Source: a virus
DNA: 64,000 nt
Strand: one strand, 5' to 3'
Virus record (IMG/VR): IMGVR_UViG_3300035034_001463
Location: 1-64,000 of that record
The notes beneath the pieces were generated by a model that was not told where the DNA came from, searched no databases, and saw only the letters and a list, made by a program, of their open reading frames with translations. A program made the translations under genes and the position numbers. Of this stretch, positions 42,449 through 50,008 are shown in pieces. Numbering within the stretch: position 1 is the stretch's first letter; the number at the start of each line of letters is the position of its first letter.

Positions 42449-43510
42449 TGTGACGAGTTTGCGTTTGTTCCACCTAACATTGCTATAGAATTTTGGACTT
42501 CTATATCACCTACTCTAGCAACTGGTGGACGTGCTATTATAACATCTACACCAAACTCAGACGAAGATACTTTTGCTACTATCTGGAAAGAAGCAGAAAA
42601 TAAATTTGACGAATATGGTAATGAAGGCACAGTGGGAGAAAATGGATTTCATTCTTTTACTGTTGCATGGAACGAACATCCGGACCGTGATGAGGAATGG
42701 AAAAAAGCAGAAACAGGTCGTATAGGTGAAGAAAGATTCCGGCGTGAATATGGGTGTGAATTCCTTGTATTTGACGAAACTCTTATATCTTCTATTAAAT
42801 TAGCAAACATGCCCGGGCGAGAACCATTACTTAACATGGGACAAACACGCTGGTATAAAAAACCAAATAAGAAATTTAGTTATGTTGTTGCACTTGATCC
42901 TTCTATGGGAACCGGCGGTAACGATGCTGCTATACAAGTATTTGAAGTTCCTACATATGAACAAATAGGAGAATGGAAACATAACTCTACAGCTATTCCT
43001 GGACAAATACGAGTACTAAGAGAAATATGTAATTATCTTGAAGAAATGTGCGGCTCCTCGTCTAACATTTATTGGAGTGTTGAAAACAATACAATAGGAG
43101 AAGCTGCTCTTATTGTTATTGAAGATTTTGGTGAAGAAACTATTCCTGGATTGTTTGTATCAGAACCTATGAGAAAAGGACATATACGCAAATTTCGAAA
43201 AGGATTTAATACCACGCACGGAACTAAAATTTCAGCTTGTGCTAAGTTAAAAACTCTAATCGAAAACGATAAATTTAAAATTAATTCTAAACCTCTTATT
43301 TCTCAATTAAAGGATTTTGTTGCTCATTCTACAACCTACAAAGGAAAGAACGATCGACCAGATGATTTAGTATCTGCTATTCTTCTTACAATAAGAGTAT
43401 TAACCGTAATGAAAGATTGGGACCCTGCTGTATATCAAACATTTGTTCAAGCCGACCCCGACGATTATTACGATGTAAGACCAATGCCGATGTTTATAAC
43501 AATGGGTTGA
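42125..43510 (+). CDS. 17: C-intein plus large terminase C-terminal part (split TerL)
   Basis: 461 aa, ATG preceded by AAAGGA. Residues 1-108 are a C-intein: block B-like ATLGH (T-x-x-H) near 42-46, block F-like VYDIIEVDEDNHKFIANNIT, terminal Asn108. The C-extein starts with Cys109 (TGT at 42449) as CDEFAFVPPNIAIEF, which supplies the Walker B DE, the coupling motif IITSTPNSDE, and the RNase-H-like nuclease: VVALDPSMGTGGNDA (Asp), YWSVENNTIG (Glu), NDRPDDLVSAI (Asp). Joining to the 173-aa N-extein gives a 526-aa terminase reading SLLY-CDEF. It is probably active only after trans-splicing. Confidence 0.9.
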   Translation: MFVENNEYEILTPTGWKDFRGVSCAGEKITYNIVTDNNSINATLGHYFFINNERRKVADLLVGDIIETNNTHEKIISITENPSSVVYDIIEVDEDNHKFIANNITTKNCDEFAFVPPNIAIEFWTSISPTLATGGRAIITSTPNSDEDTFATIWKEAENKFDEYGNEGTVGENGFHSFTVAWNEHPDRDEEWKKAETGRIGEERFRREYGCEFLVFDETLISSIKLANMPGREPLLNMGQTRWYKKPNKKFSYVVALDPSMGTGGNDAAIQVFEVPTYEQIGEWKHNSTAIPGQIRVLREICNYLEEMCGSSSNIYWSVENNTIGEAALIVIEDFGEETIPGLFVSEPMRKGHIRKFRKGFNTTHGTKISACAKLKTLIENDKFKINSKPLISQLKDFVAHSTTYKGKNDRPDDLVSAILLTIRVLTVMKDWDPAVYQTFVQADPDDYYDVRPMPMFITMG

Positions 43511-43516
43511 TAAATA
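43509..43516 (+). promoter_or_regulatory. Late promoter GATAAATA fused to start codon
   Basis: Late octamer overlapping the TerL-C stop codon and 4 nt before ATG 43521 (spacer CGAT). Same geometry as 35365 and 37924; no ribosome binding site. Confidence 0.65.
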
Positions 43517-43520
43517 CGAT

Positions 43521-45401
43521 ATGAGAGATTTAGACACAATAGGCGAAGAACTTTTTAACAAAATACGAGGAAGATTTCCGTCGGTATCAATAGGTACCGC
43601 TGAAGGACAAGTAACAAATGAACCTTCAGAGGCAAGATTTTTTGATTTTAGTTACGAAAATAATTCAGACTCGCAAGGCAAAGTGTCAGTTAGTTTAAGT
43701 GAAGAAGAAGGAGTAGTTATACTCTTTAATAGTGATTCTATAGCAATAGAAAATGGAATAGCTAAATCACAATGGTATGGATTTCTTAAAGAACTTAGAA
43801 AATTTGCTCGAAAGAGAGCTCTTAATTTTGAAACAAGAGATATAGAGCGTGACAATTTACAAAAGAGAGATTACTCGTATCTCGCTACGAGTCCAGGAGA
43901 TGATAAAATGACAGAATCAAAGATGTACGGAACATCAAAGGTAAGTTTTCAAGATATTGGGAATGCTAGATTAAGACTTCAGCACACCCAGCGCGTCAAT
44001 AATGATATACCCGCCGGTAGAACTCAACACATAGAGGGTATTTTTATTGAGAGCGACAACGGAGAAAGATTTAAATATCCGTTTAAACACATATCTGGCG
44101 CAAGGGCAATGGCAAGACATGTATCAGAAGGCGGAGTACCACATGACGAATTTGGTAAACATATAACTGGATTATCTGAAGAATTGGCCAACCTCAAGAA
44201 GTTTAAAACATACATGGGTCGATCATCTGTTATGGCAGAAGGACTCGGACAATACATGGATGTTGTAAAAGAACGAGTTATAACTGTTAAGAATCGTATC
44301 AATAAACTACAAAAAGAAAACTTTTATAAAGAAGAAATTGAAACTTTTGAAAGTTCAGAATTAACTGAAGTACCAGAAGATGTAAAACAAGATTGGATCA
44401 AGCAACTTACGATTGAACAATTTAACGAAGAACTTAAAGACGTATTTCCATATATCTATAAGTTGATAGGAGAATCTGGACCAAAAGAATTAAATGCTGA
44501 TGATTTAGTTGGAGAAGACTCACCAAAAACATCTTCATATACACGCGCCGGACAAAAAGAATGGAATGTAACATATGATGAGGGTAAAAAGAAGAATATA
44601 AAAACATCATTCCTTACACAACCAAACATGAATATAAGTCAAGCTGCAGAGTTATTTCGTAAAAAGAATCGTTTAGCAGGTAATGTGCGTTTAAAGTATG
44701 TTGGTATTGCAGAAAATGACATCTACATGAATAGTTTTGAAAAAACAATGAATGAGATAGGAAATTATCCAGACGACTTTGATCAAGGAGCATTTGATCG
44801 TTCGCAGGGAACACCTGAACCTGGAGAAGAACGAGCACAAGAAGAAGTCATGGATGAAATTAAAAATCTTATCCAAAATTATGATTATTCTCGTTATGAT
44901 GATTTAACTGATCCTGATGACATCAAAGGATATATGAGCGATGCAGCAAGTGATTTAATACATACTGCAATCGAAAATGTAGGTGCAGAAGGATTTTATG
45001 ATGGAATTATGGAATATTTTACAACCGAATACTTAGATCAAATAAAAGATCAATTGATTAAAAATCATCCAAATAATGCACAAGAATGTCCGGATGGAGA
45101 AGAAGAGGAAGAAAAACCTCAAACACCATTGCCTGAATATATTCTTTCATTATTTGATCGAGACAACGGACGATTCCCTAAAGGCGAAACTGCGGTACTT
45201 ACTGCAATTGAAAAAGATTATGGAAACGAATTTATTAATCCTGCTAAAAATTTCATTGAAAGAATACAGGAAATTTATAGAGAGCACACGGGAATAACTG
45301 TTGATTCTGACATGGAGCCTCTTGCAGACGAAGAACAACAAAGACCATATGAGGATATAACTCGTATGAAAACTCTTGCAGGTCTTACTTTACTCCGTTA
45401 A
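43521..45401 (+). CDS. Conserved hypothetical protein, possible virion component
   Basis: 626 aa. The N-terminal 125 residues look like an alpha/beta domain (KVSVSLSEEEGVVILFNSDS, YGFLKELRKFARKRALNFET). A middle domain follows (TQHIEGIFIESDNGERFKYP, FKHISGARAMARHVSEGGVP) with basic helices to about 280. The C-terminal 340 residues are helical and very acidic. I associate such proteins with the terminase-gp32 interval of cyanophage-type myoviruses, with unknown role. A late promoter without a ribosome binding site lies directly upstream. No nuclease, kinase or membrane motif is visible. Confidence 0.5.
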   Translation: MRDLDTIGEELFNKIRGRFPSVSIGTAEGQVTNEPSEARFFDFSYENNSDSQGKVSVSLSEEEGVVILFNSDSIAIENGIAKSQWYGFLKELRKFARKRALNFETRDIERDNLQKRDYSYLATSPGDDKMTESKMYGTSKVSFQDIGNARLRLQHTQRVNNDIPAGRTQHIEGIFIESDNGERFKYPFKHISGARAMARHVSEGGVPHDEFGKHITGLSEELANLKKFKTYMGRSSVMAEGLGQYMDVVKERVITVKNRINKLQKENFYKEEIETFESSELTEVPEDVKQDWIKQLTIEQFNEELKDVFPYIYKLIGESGPKELNADDLVGEDSPKTSSYTRAGQKEWNVTYDEGKKKNIKTSFLTQPNMNISQAAELFRKKNRLAGNVRLKYVGIAENDIYMNSFEKTMNEIGNYPDDFDQGAFDRSQGTPEPGEERAQEEVMDEIKNLIQNYDYSRYDDLTDPDDIKGYMSDAASDLIHTAIENVGAEGFYDGIMEYFTTEYLDQIKDQLIKNHPNNAQECPDGEEEEEKPQTPLPEYILSLFDRDNGRFPKGETAVLTAIEKDYGNEFINPAKNFIERIQEIYREHTGITVDSDMEPLADEEQQRPYEDITRMKTLAGLTLLR

Positions 45402-45452
45402 TTTGTTCAATAATTTTAATCTAAAATAGGCCACTTTTAGCCGCTTTTCGAC

Positions 45453-45481
45453 TTGACAAGATAAATACTCTGTGTAATAAT
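45453..45481 (+). promoter_or_regulatory. Sigma70-type promoter upstream of gp32
   Basis: -35 TTGACA (45453-45458), 17-bp spacer, -10 AATAAT (45476-45481). It leaves an untranslated leader of about 70 nt before the gp32 ATG. Confidence 0.65.
45460..45467 (+). promoter_or_regulatory. Late promoter GATAAATA inside gp32 early promoter
   Basis: Late octamer located in the spacer of the sigma70 promoter, so gp32 can be read early and late from overlapping signals. Confidence 0.6.
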
Positions 45482-45557
45482 ACAATTATTAGTATTGTTG
45501 CACTATAGGCAAAATTATAAGCACATAGAAGGCATTTAAAATAAGGAGGCAAATACT

Positions 45558-46550
45558 ATGGCTACACTAGCAGAAATTAGAGCAAAACTCAAGGAACAAG
45601 AGGTCAAAAGTTCCGGACCAGTCGATAACGCAATTTTTCCATTTTGGAATATGAAGGAAGGTGAAACTTCGGTTTTCCGTTTCCTACCTGACGGTGACAA
45701 GTCAGCAGATTTCTTTTGGAAAGAACGTTTGATGATTAAACTACCTTTTGCAGGTGTTAAGGGTCAATCGGATTCACGTCCAATTACTGTTAATGTTCCT
45801 TGCATGGAAATGTACAAGGAAACTTGTCCTGTACTTTCTGAAGTAAGAGGATGGTTTAAGGATCCTAGCATGGAAGATATGGGACGTAAATATTGGAAAA
45901 AGCGTTCATATATATTCCAGGGTCTAGTTATTGACTCGGCATTAAAGGACGAAACTCCTCCAGAAAATCCAGTACGTAGGGTTATAATTGGTCCTCAAAT
46001 CTATCAAATTATCTATTCTGGAATAATTGATCCTGATTTAGAGCATATGCCAACTGATTACGTTAACGGACTTGATTTTAAAATCACAAAGACCAGTAAG
46101 GGAAGCTTTGCTGATTATTCAACTTCGTCATGGAGTCGTCGTGAACGTCCGCTTTCGGCATCAGAATTAGAAAGTGTCGAAACACACGGACTTCACAATC
46201 TTGGTGATTTTATTCCAAAGAAGCCAACCGAAGTAGAATTAAAGGTTATTTCTGAAATGTTCGAATCGAGCGTTGATGGAGAACCATATGATCCAGATCG
46301 TTGGAGCAATTACTTCCGTCCAAGTGGCATGATAGCAACAACTGGTGATCCGAATAAAAATGATTCGGCTTCTCCTACTAATGTCAAGCCAGCAGAAGTA
46401 AAGGCACCAGTAGTTGATAATAAGGTTGACAATGACGATGAACCACCATTTGATGGTGGCAAGCCAATTGCACAAAAGACCGAATCAGCAGCAGATGATA
46501 ATGCTATGGACATCTTAGCAAAGATCCGTAGCCGTCAAAACGCAAGCTAA
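45558..46550 (+). CDS. 32: gp32-like single-stranded DNA-binding protein
   Basis: 330 aa. N-terminal MATLAEIRAKLKEQE (protein-protein region), OB-fold core with ETSVFRFLPDG and FFWKERLMIKLPF, then the former zinc region CMEMYKETCPVL, then YIFQGLVIDS and a long acidic tail (DNDDEPPFDG) as in T4 gp32. Only two cysteines are seen in the zinc region and the third ligand of the T4 CxxC is V/L here, so zinc binding may be lost. It coats ssDNA during replication, recombination and repair with UvsX and UvsY downstream. Strong AAGGAGG site. Confidence 0.85.
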   Translation: MATLAEIRAKLKEQEVKSSGPVDNAIFPFWNMKEGETSVFRFLPDGDKSADFFWKERLMIKLPFAGVKGQSDSRPITVNVPCMEMYKETCPVLSEVRGWFKDPSMEDMGRKYWKKRSYIFQGLVIDSALKDETPPENPVRRVIIGPQIYQIIYSGIIDPDLEHMPTDYVNGLDFKITKTSKGSFADYSTSSWSRRERPLSASELESVETHGLHNLGDFIPKKPTEVELKVISEMFESSVDGEPYDPDRWSNYFRPSGMIATTGDPNKNDSASPTNVKPAEVKAPVVDNKVDNDDEPPFDGGKPIAQKTESAADDNAMDILAKIRSRQNAS

Positions 46551-46557
46551 TAAAAAC

Positions 46558-46579
46558 GGGGCGGCAGCAATGTCGCCCC
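46558..46579 (+). other. Stable GNRA-loop hairpin between gp32 and uvsX
   Basis: 9-bp stem (one G-T pair) GGGGCGGCA/TGTCGCCCC closed by a GCAA tetraloop, GC-rich in an AT-rich genome. There is no T-run, so it is more likely an attenuation, RNA-processing or 3'-end protection element than a terminator. It would set different gp32 and UvsX levels from one transcript. Confidence 0.6.
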
Positions 46580-46604
46580 AACTTTCAACAATCAAGGAGA
46601 AAAT

Positions 46605-47729
46605 ATGGCGAACAAGAGCTTCGATCCCACTAAATTTCGAAAAGACTTAACAAAATCAATAAATGGTATGAGTGCTGGATTTCATGATCCAACCGATTGG
46701 ATATCAACTGGTAGTTATGCACTCAATTATCTTGTAAGTGGTAATTTTAATAAAGGAATTCCTTTAGGTAAGGTTAGTGTATTTGCAGGAGAATCCGGTT
46801 CGGGAAAATCATATATTTGTGCAGGTAATGTTATCAAAGCAGCACAAGCTCAAGATATTTTTGTTGTATTAATTGATACAGAAAATGCACTTGATGAAAC
46901 TTGGCTAAAAGCATTAGATGTTGACACATCTGAAGAAAAATTGCTCAAACTAAACATGGCAATGATAGACGACGTCGCTAAGACAATATCAATGTTTATG
47001 AAAGGTTATAAAGAACAAGCAGAAGAAGAACGACAAAAGGTTCTCTTTGTTGTAGACTCTCTTGGTATGTTAATGACCCCAACTGAAGTTAATCAATTTG
47101 ATGCAGGAGATATGAAAGGTGATATGGGTCGTAAGGCAAAAGCACTTAAGACCCTGGTTACTAACTGTGTAAACATGTTTGGAGCACACAATGTAGGTAT
47201 GGTAGCAACTAACCATACCTATGCTTCACAAGATATGTTTGATCCGGATGATAAGATATCCGGAGGAGCAGGATTCATTTATGCTTCTTCTATTGTAGTA
47301 GCAATAAAGAAGCTAAAATTAAAAGAAGACGAAGACGGAAAGAAAACATCTGAAGTGCATGGAATACGCGCGGCCTGTAAGGTAGTTAAGTCGAGATACT
47401 CTAAGCCATTTGAAGCAGTACAAATAAAAATTCCGTATTCTACAGGAATGGATCCTTATAGTGGGTTAGTTGATTTATTTGAGAAGAAGGGATTAATTAC
47501 CCAACAAGGAAATCGATTAAAATATATTGATTCTTTTGGTAAAGAACACTTAGCATATAGAAAAGACTGGAATGGCAAAATGCTTGATCTAGTTATGTCA
47601 GATTTTGAAGAAAAAACAAACAGCAAGGTAAATATCGGCGAAGAGAGCGAAGAGAGCGAAGCCGAATTAATCGGCGAAGACAACCAAGCCGAGGAGTTAG
47701 AGCTGGATGGAAGAGAACAGGATTATTGA
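46605..47729 (+). CDS. uvsX: UvsX recombinase (RecA-like)
   Basis: 374 aa, near T4 UvsX (390). Walker A GESGSGKS at about 62-69 within SVFAGESGSGKSYICAG; VVLIDTENALDETWLKAL; Walker B-like KVLFVVDSLGMLMTP; L2-type GGAGFIYASSIVVAI. Acidic C-terminus (EESEESEAELIG) as in RecA family proteins. It forms filaments on gp32-covered ssDNA and drives strand exchange for recombination-dependent replication, loaded by UvsY two genes on. AAGGAG site present; its end overlaps the next small gene by 23 nt. Confidence 0.9.
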   Translation: MANKSFDPTKFRKDLTKSINGMSAGFHDPTDWISTGSYALNYLVSGNFNKGIPLGKVSVFAGESGSGKSYICAGNVIKAAQAQDIFVVLIDTENALDETWLKALDVDTSEEKLLKLNMAMIDDVAKTISMFMKGYKEQAEEERQKVLFVVDSLGMLMTPTEVNQFDAGDMKGDMGRKAKALKTLVTNCVNMFGAHNVGMVATNHTYASQDMFDPDDKISGGAGFIYASSIVVAIKKLKLKEDEDGKKTSEVHGIRAACKVVKSRYSKPFEAVQIKIPYSTGMDPYSGLVDLFEKKGLITQQGNRLKYIDSFGKEHLAYRKDWNGKMLDLVMSDFEEKTNSKVNIGEESEESEAELIGEDNQAEELELDGREQDY

Positions 47730-47922
47730 CACGTGGATGCTTTTTAGAGAATACCTTGATAAAAAGCAAATAGAGATAGTAGCAGAAAAGTATATTGATA
47801 TGCTTGCTGATTACGGTGTTGATGAAGAATCACTTACAAATGCACTAGGTTCGGATGGCTCATTAGATGAAGCCATCCGATACTATCTTGATCTTGACGG
47901 AGAAGACGAAGAGGATTATTAA
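47707..47922 (+). CDS. Small acidic conserved protein between uvsX and uvsY
   Basis: 71 aa, starts within the uvsX end (ATG, with GGAGTTAGAG upstream) and its stop overlaps the uvsY start (taATGGG). Sequence MEENRIIDTWMLFREYLDKK, then IEIVAEKYIDMLADYGVDEE, and a very acidic end (DLDGEDEEDY). I associate similar short proteins with the position after uvsX in marine T4-like phages; the function is unknown. Coupled translation with UvsX/UvsY suggests a role in recombination or a link to the replisome. Confidence 0.6.
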   Translation: MEENRIIDTWMLFREYLDKKQIEIVAEKYIDMLADYGVDEESLTNALGSDGSLDEAIRYYLDLDGEDEEDY

Positions 47923-48377
47923 TGGGGTGGTATAGCAAAGTTTCTGATGATTTATCAGAAATACCAAATGCTATCACTTACTTTGAAAACGAGCTAATTG
48001 AAGCACGTAAAGAGGTACAGTTGAACGGAGTTGTAGAAAAATCCGCAGCAAAAATGCCTGGAATAATTGAGTATAGATTTGCTCAATTACAAGAAATAGA
48101 AGCAATACTTAGACATCTCGAAATACAATTACGAAAAATTCGTAGTAAATGGTTTAAAAAGTATCTTGAACATTATCAACGATCTTTAAGTAGTCGCGAT
48201 GTTGAAAAGTATGTTGATGGAGAATCCGAAGTAATAACTTACGAAGATTTAATAAATGAATTTGCATTATTAAGAAATAAGTGGTTAGCAATAATGAAAG
48301 GTCTTGATCAAAAACAATGGCAAATAACTAACATTGTTAGATTAAGAGTAGCAGGAATGGAAGATGCTTCAGTCTAA
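47922..48377 (+). CDS. uvsY: UvsY-like recombination mediator
   Basis: 151 aa, helical and charged: WYSKVSDDLSEIPNAITYFE, EIEAILRHLEIQLRKIRSKW, then FKKYLEHYQRSLSSRDVEKY. Size and amphipathic helix pattern fit T4 UvsY (137 aa), which forms hexamers that load UvsX on gp32-covered ssDNA. Position directly after uvsX supports it. The stop is followed by a 14-nt overlap with the glycosyltransferase gene that opens the glycan cassette. Confidence 0.7.
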   Translation: MGWYSKVSDDLSEIPNAITYFENELIEARKEVQLNGVVEKSAAKMPGIIEYRFAQLQEIEAILRHLEIQLRKIRSKWFKKYLEHYQRSLSSRDVEKYVDGESEVITYEDLINEFALLRNKWLAIMKGLDQKQWQITNIVRLRVAGMEDASV

Positions 48378-49071
48378 AATAAAGACTAAAGTTATAACTA
48401 TGATAGGAAAGGAAATATCCGAAACCTTATCTCGTGCCGCTATAGATTCTTGTAAAGAACACAATATTGACGCAGAGATACACCATGCGGTCTGGGGGGA
48501 AGAAAACGTAATAAAAGAATATGAAAAATATCAACTACGTCCCTTCTACAATATTAAAAAAAGCCGAGATACATTAGGTGTAAGAGGATGTTTCCTTTCT
48601 CATTTTCAACTATGGAAAGAAGTTATTGAAACAAAAGAACCAATGCTTATACTTGAACATGATGCATTAGTAATAAAAGATATTCCCGATTCTATATTAA
48701 ATTACTCTTTTGGTGTATTAAATTTAGATGCATATAGTAGAACTGCTGAAGATTACGAAGAACATTTGAATAAACCTTTAATAGCAGGAATAAGGAAAAA
48801 TATAGTTGAAACTCCTGCTTTTTCTCGTAATTGGCAAACATTTGATGATACTTCAATAAAGGGATTACATGCCTATATTATTAAACCAGCTGGTGCAAAA
48901 GACTTGATAGAGTTTACATATGAATACGGAGTATTACCAGCCGACGTACATGTAAACTCTATCTCATGCAATCTTTTGGTTACAAACTCAAGTCTCTGTA
49001 GAGTAAATCCAACATACTGGTTACCTAAGAAACGTAAGTCAATAAACTCATATACAAGGACAGATCCATGA
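48364..49071 (+). CDS. GT25-family glycosyltransferase
   Basis: 235 aa with the LPS-type GT25 pattern: KVITMIGKEISETLSRAAID at the start, then R-D-T-L-G-V-R-G-C-F-L-S-H-F-Q-L-W, and PMLILEHDALVIKDI, where E-H-D replaces the usual E-D-D. This family (LpsA, LgtB-like galactosyltransferases) adds sugars to lipooligosaccharide. First gene of the cassette between uvsY and uvsW; it overlaps uvsY by 14 nt and the next gene by 4 nt. Confidence 0.75.
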   Translation: MLQSKIKTKVITMIGKEISETLSRAAIDSCKEHNIDAEIHHAVWGEENVIKEYEKYQLRPFYNIKKSRDTLGVRGCFLSHFQLWKEVIETKEPMLILEHDALVIKDIPDSILNYSFGVLNLDAYSRTAEDYEEHLNKPLIAGIRKNIVETPAFSRNWQTFDDTSIKGLHAYIIKPAGAKDLIEFTYEYGVLPADVHVNSISCNLLVTNSSLCRVNPTYWLPKKRKSINSYTRTDP

Positions 49072-49724
49072 TAACATTTGTTTGTGTATTAAGAATAGAT
49101 GAAGATCTCCGTAAGAAACAACCTGTTCCTTATGATAAAGAATGGGTTAATAAACTATACCGAGCAGTACAAAGAAATTACAAAAATCCTTTTCGATTTG
49201 TTTGTTTGTCAAATGTTGATACTGATGTTGAAACTATTCCATTAGTAACAGATTGGAAAGGATGGTGGTCTAAAGTAGAATTATTTCGACCAGGATTATT
49301 TAATGGTCCGGTTGTTTATTTTGATTTAGACGTACTCTTGTGCAAAGATTTTAGTAATTTCTTTAATGGATTTAATGAGAAGAATTTTCATATGTTATTA
49401 GAACCTCCCAAGAATACTCCAAATAGTTCTATAATGTATTGGGATGGAGATTATTCTTATATATGGGATAAGTGTTATAAAAATTATGAAGAAATTTTCT
49501 CTAAGTACTGGAAAAAGAATAATCCTGTAATCGGAGATCAAGGTTTTATATACGATGAAACTAGAGCTGTTTTTTTAAATGATATTGAAGATCCTTGTTT
49601 TAACTGGAGAAGTCATTTAGGAGATCAAAATAATCAAGATCCAATGTTTTATGTTTTTACAAGCAAACACGAAAAACCCTATAATAACATTGACCTAGAC
49701 ATAGTGAGGAAAAATTGGATATAA
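49068..49724 (+). CDS. GT-A fold glycosyltransferase (DxD)
   Basis: 218 aa. GT-A features: N-terminal TFVCVLRIDED strand, DTDVETIPLVTDWKGWWSK, then VVYFDLDVLLCKDF with the DxD metal site, and PVIGDQGFIYD acceptor-side loop. Similar to nucleotide-diphospho-sugar transferases of family 8-like type. Overlaps both neighbours, so it is part of a tightly coupled operon. The sugar is unknown. Confidence 0.65.
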   Translation: MITFVCVLRIDEDLRKKQPVPYDKEWVNKLYRAVQRNYKNPFRFVCLSNVDTDVETIPLVTDWKGWWSKVELFRPGLFNGPVVYFDLDVLLCKDFSNFFNGFNEKNFHMLLEPPKNTPNSSIMYWDGDYSYIWDKCYKNYEEIFSKYWKKNNPVIGDQGFIYDETRAVFLNDIEDPCFNWRSHLGDQNNQDPMFYVFTSKHEKPYNNIDLDIVRKNWI

Positions 49725-49996
49725 TAAAAGAAATTGTTGATTTTTGGATTAACTCATACCGACAATCAAAAAAATTATTTTGGGTTGATACTGTTGGTAC
49801 AGTAACCAGTGTGTTAGCTTCTTTAGCTATGGCCGTTGGGTCTCCAATGCCTAATATGCTGTTTGTTTTTTCTTTCTATCTAGTAGGAAGTTTGTGCCTC
49901 CAATATACAACTTTTAAAAGAGGAGCATCTTGGTTATTCACTCTTATGACATGGTATACCTTAATGAACCTAATCGGACTATATAATTTAATATAA
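49715..49996 (+). CDS. Small integral membrane protein
   Basis: 93 aa beginning at TTG 49715 (MDIIKEIVDFWINSYRQSKK; no ATG is in place, GAGG lies 7 nt upstream). Two to three hydrophobic segments: about 24-41 (VDTVGTVTSVLASLAMAVG), 47-63 (NMLFVFSFYLVGSLCL) and 72-92 (WLFTLMTWYTLMNLIGLYN). I associate similar small membrane proteins with marine T4-like phages. It may sit in the host inner membrane and work with the glycosyltransferases around it. Confidence 0.6.
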   Translation: MDIIKEIVDFWINSYRQSKKLFWVDTVGTVTSVLASLAMAVGSPMPNMLFVFSFYLVGSLCLQYTTFKRGASWLFTLMTWYTLMNLIGLYNLI

Positions 49997-50008
49997 CAGG
50001 AAATCAAC

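Noticed and set aside
40569-43510. Group I intron or simple frameshift as cause of the broken terminase gene
   Set aside because: Both edges carry protein-splicing blocks in frame (CLDGDT at the left; block F, Asn and +1 Cys at the right), so a split intein explains the break better than an intron.
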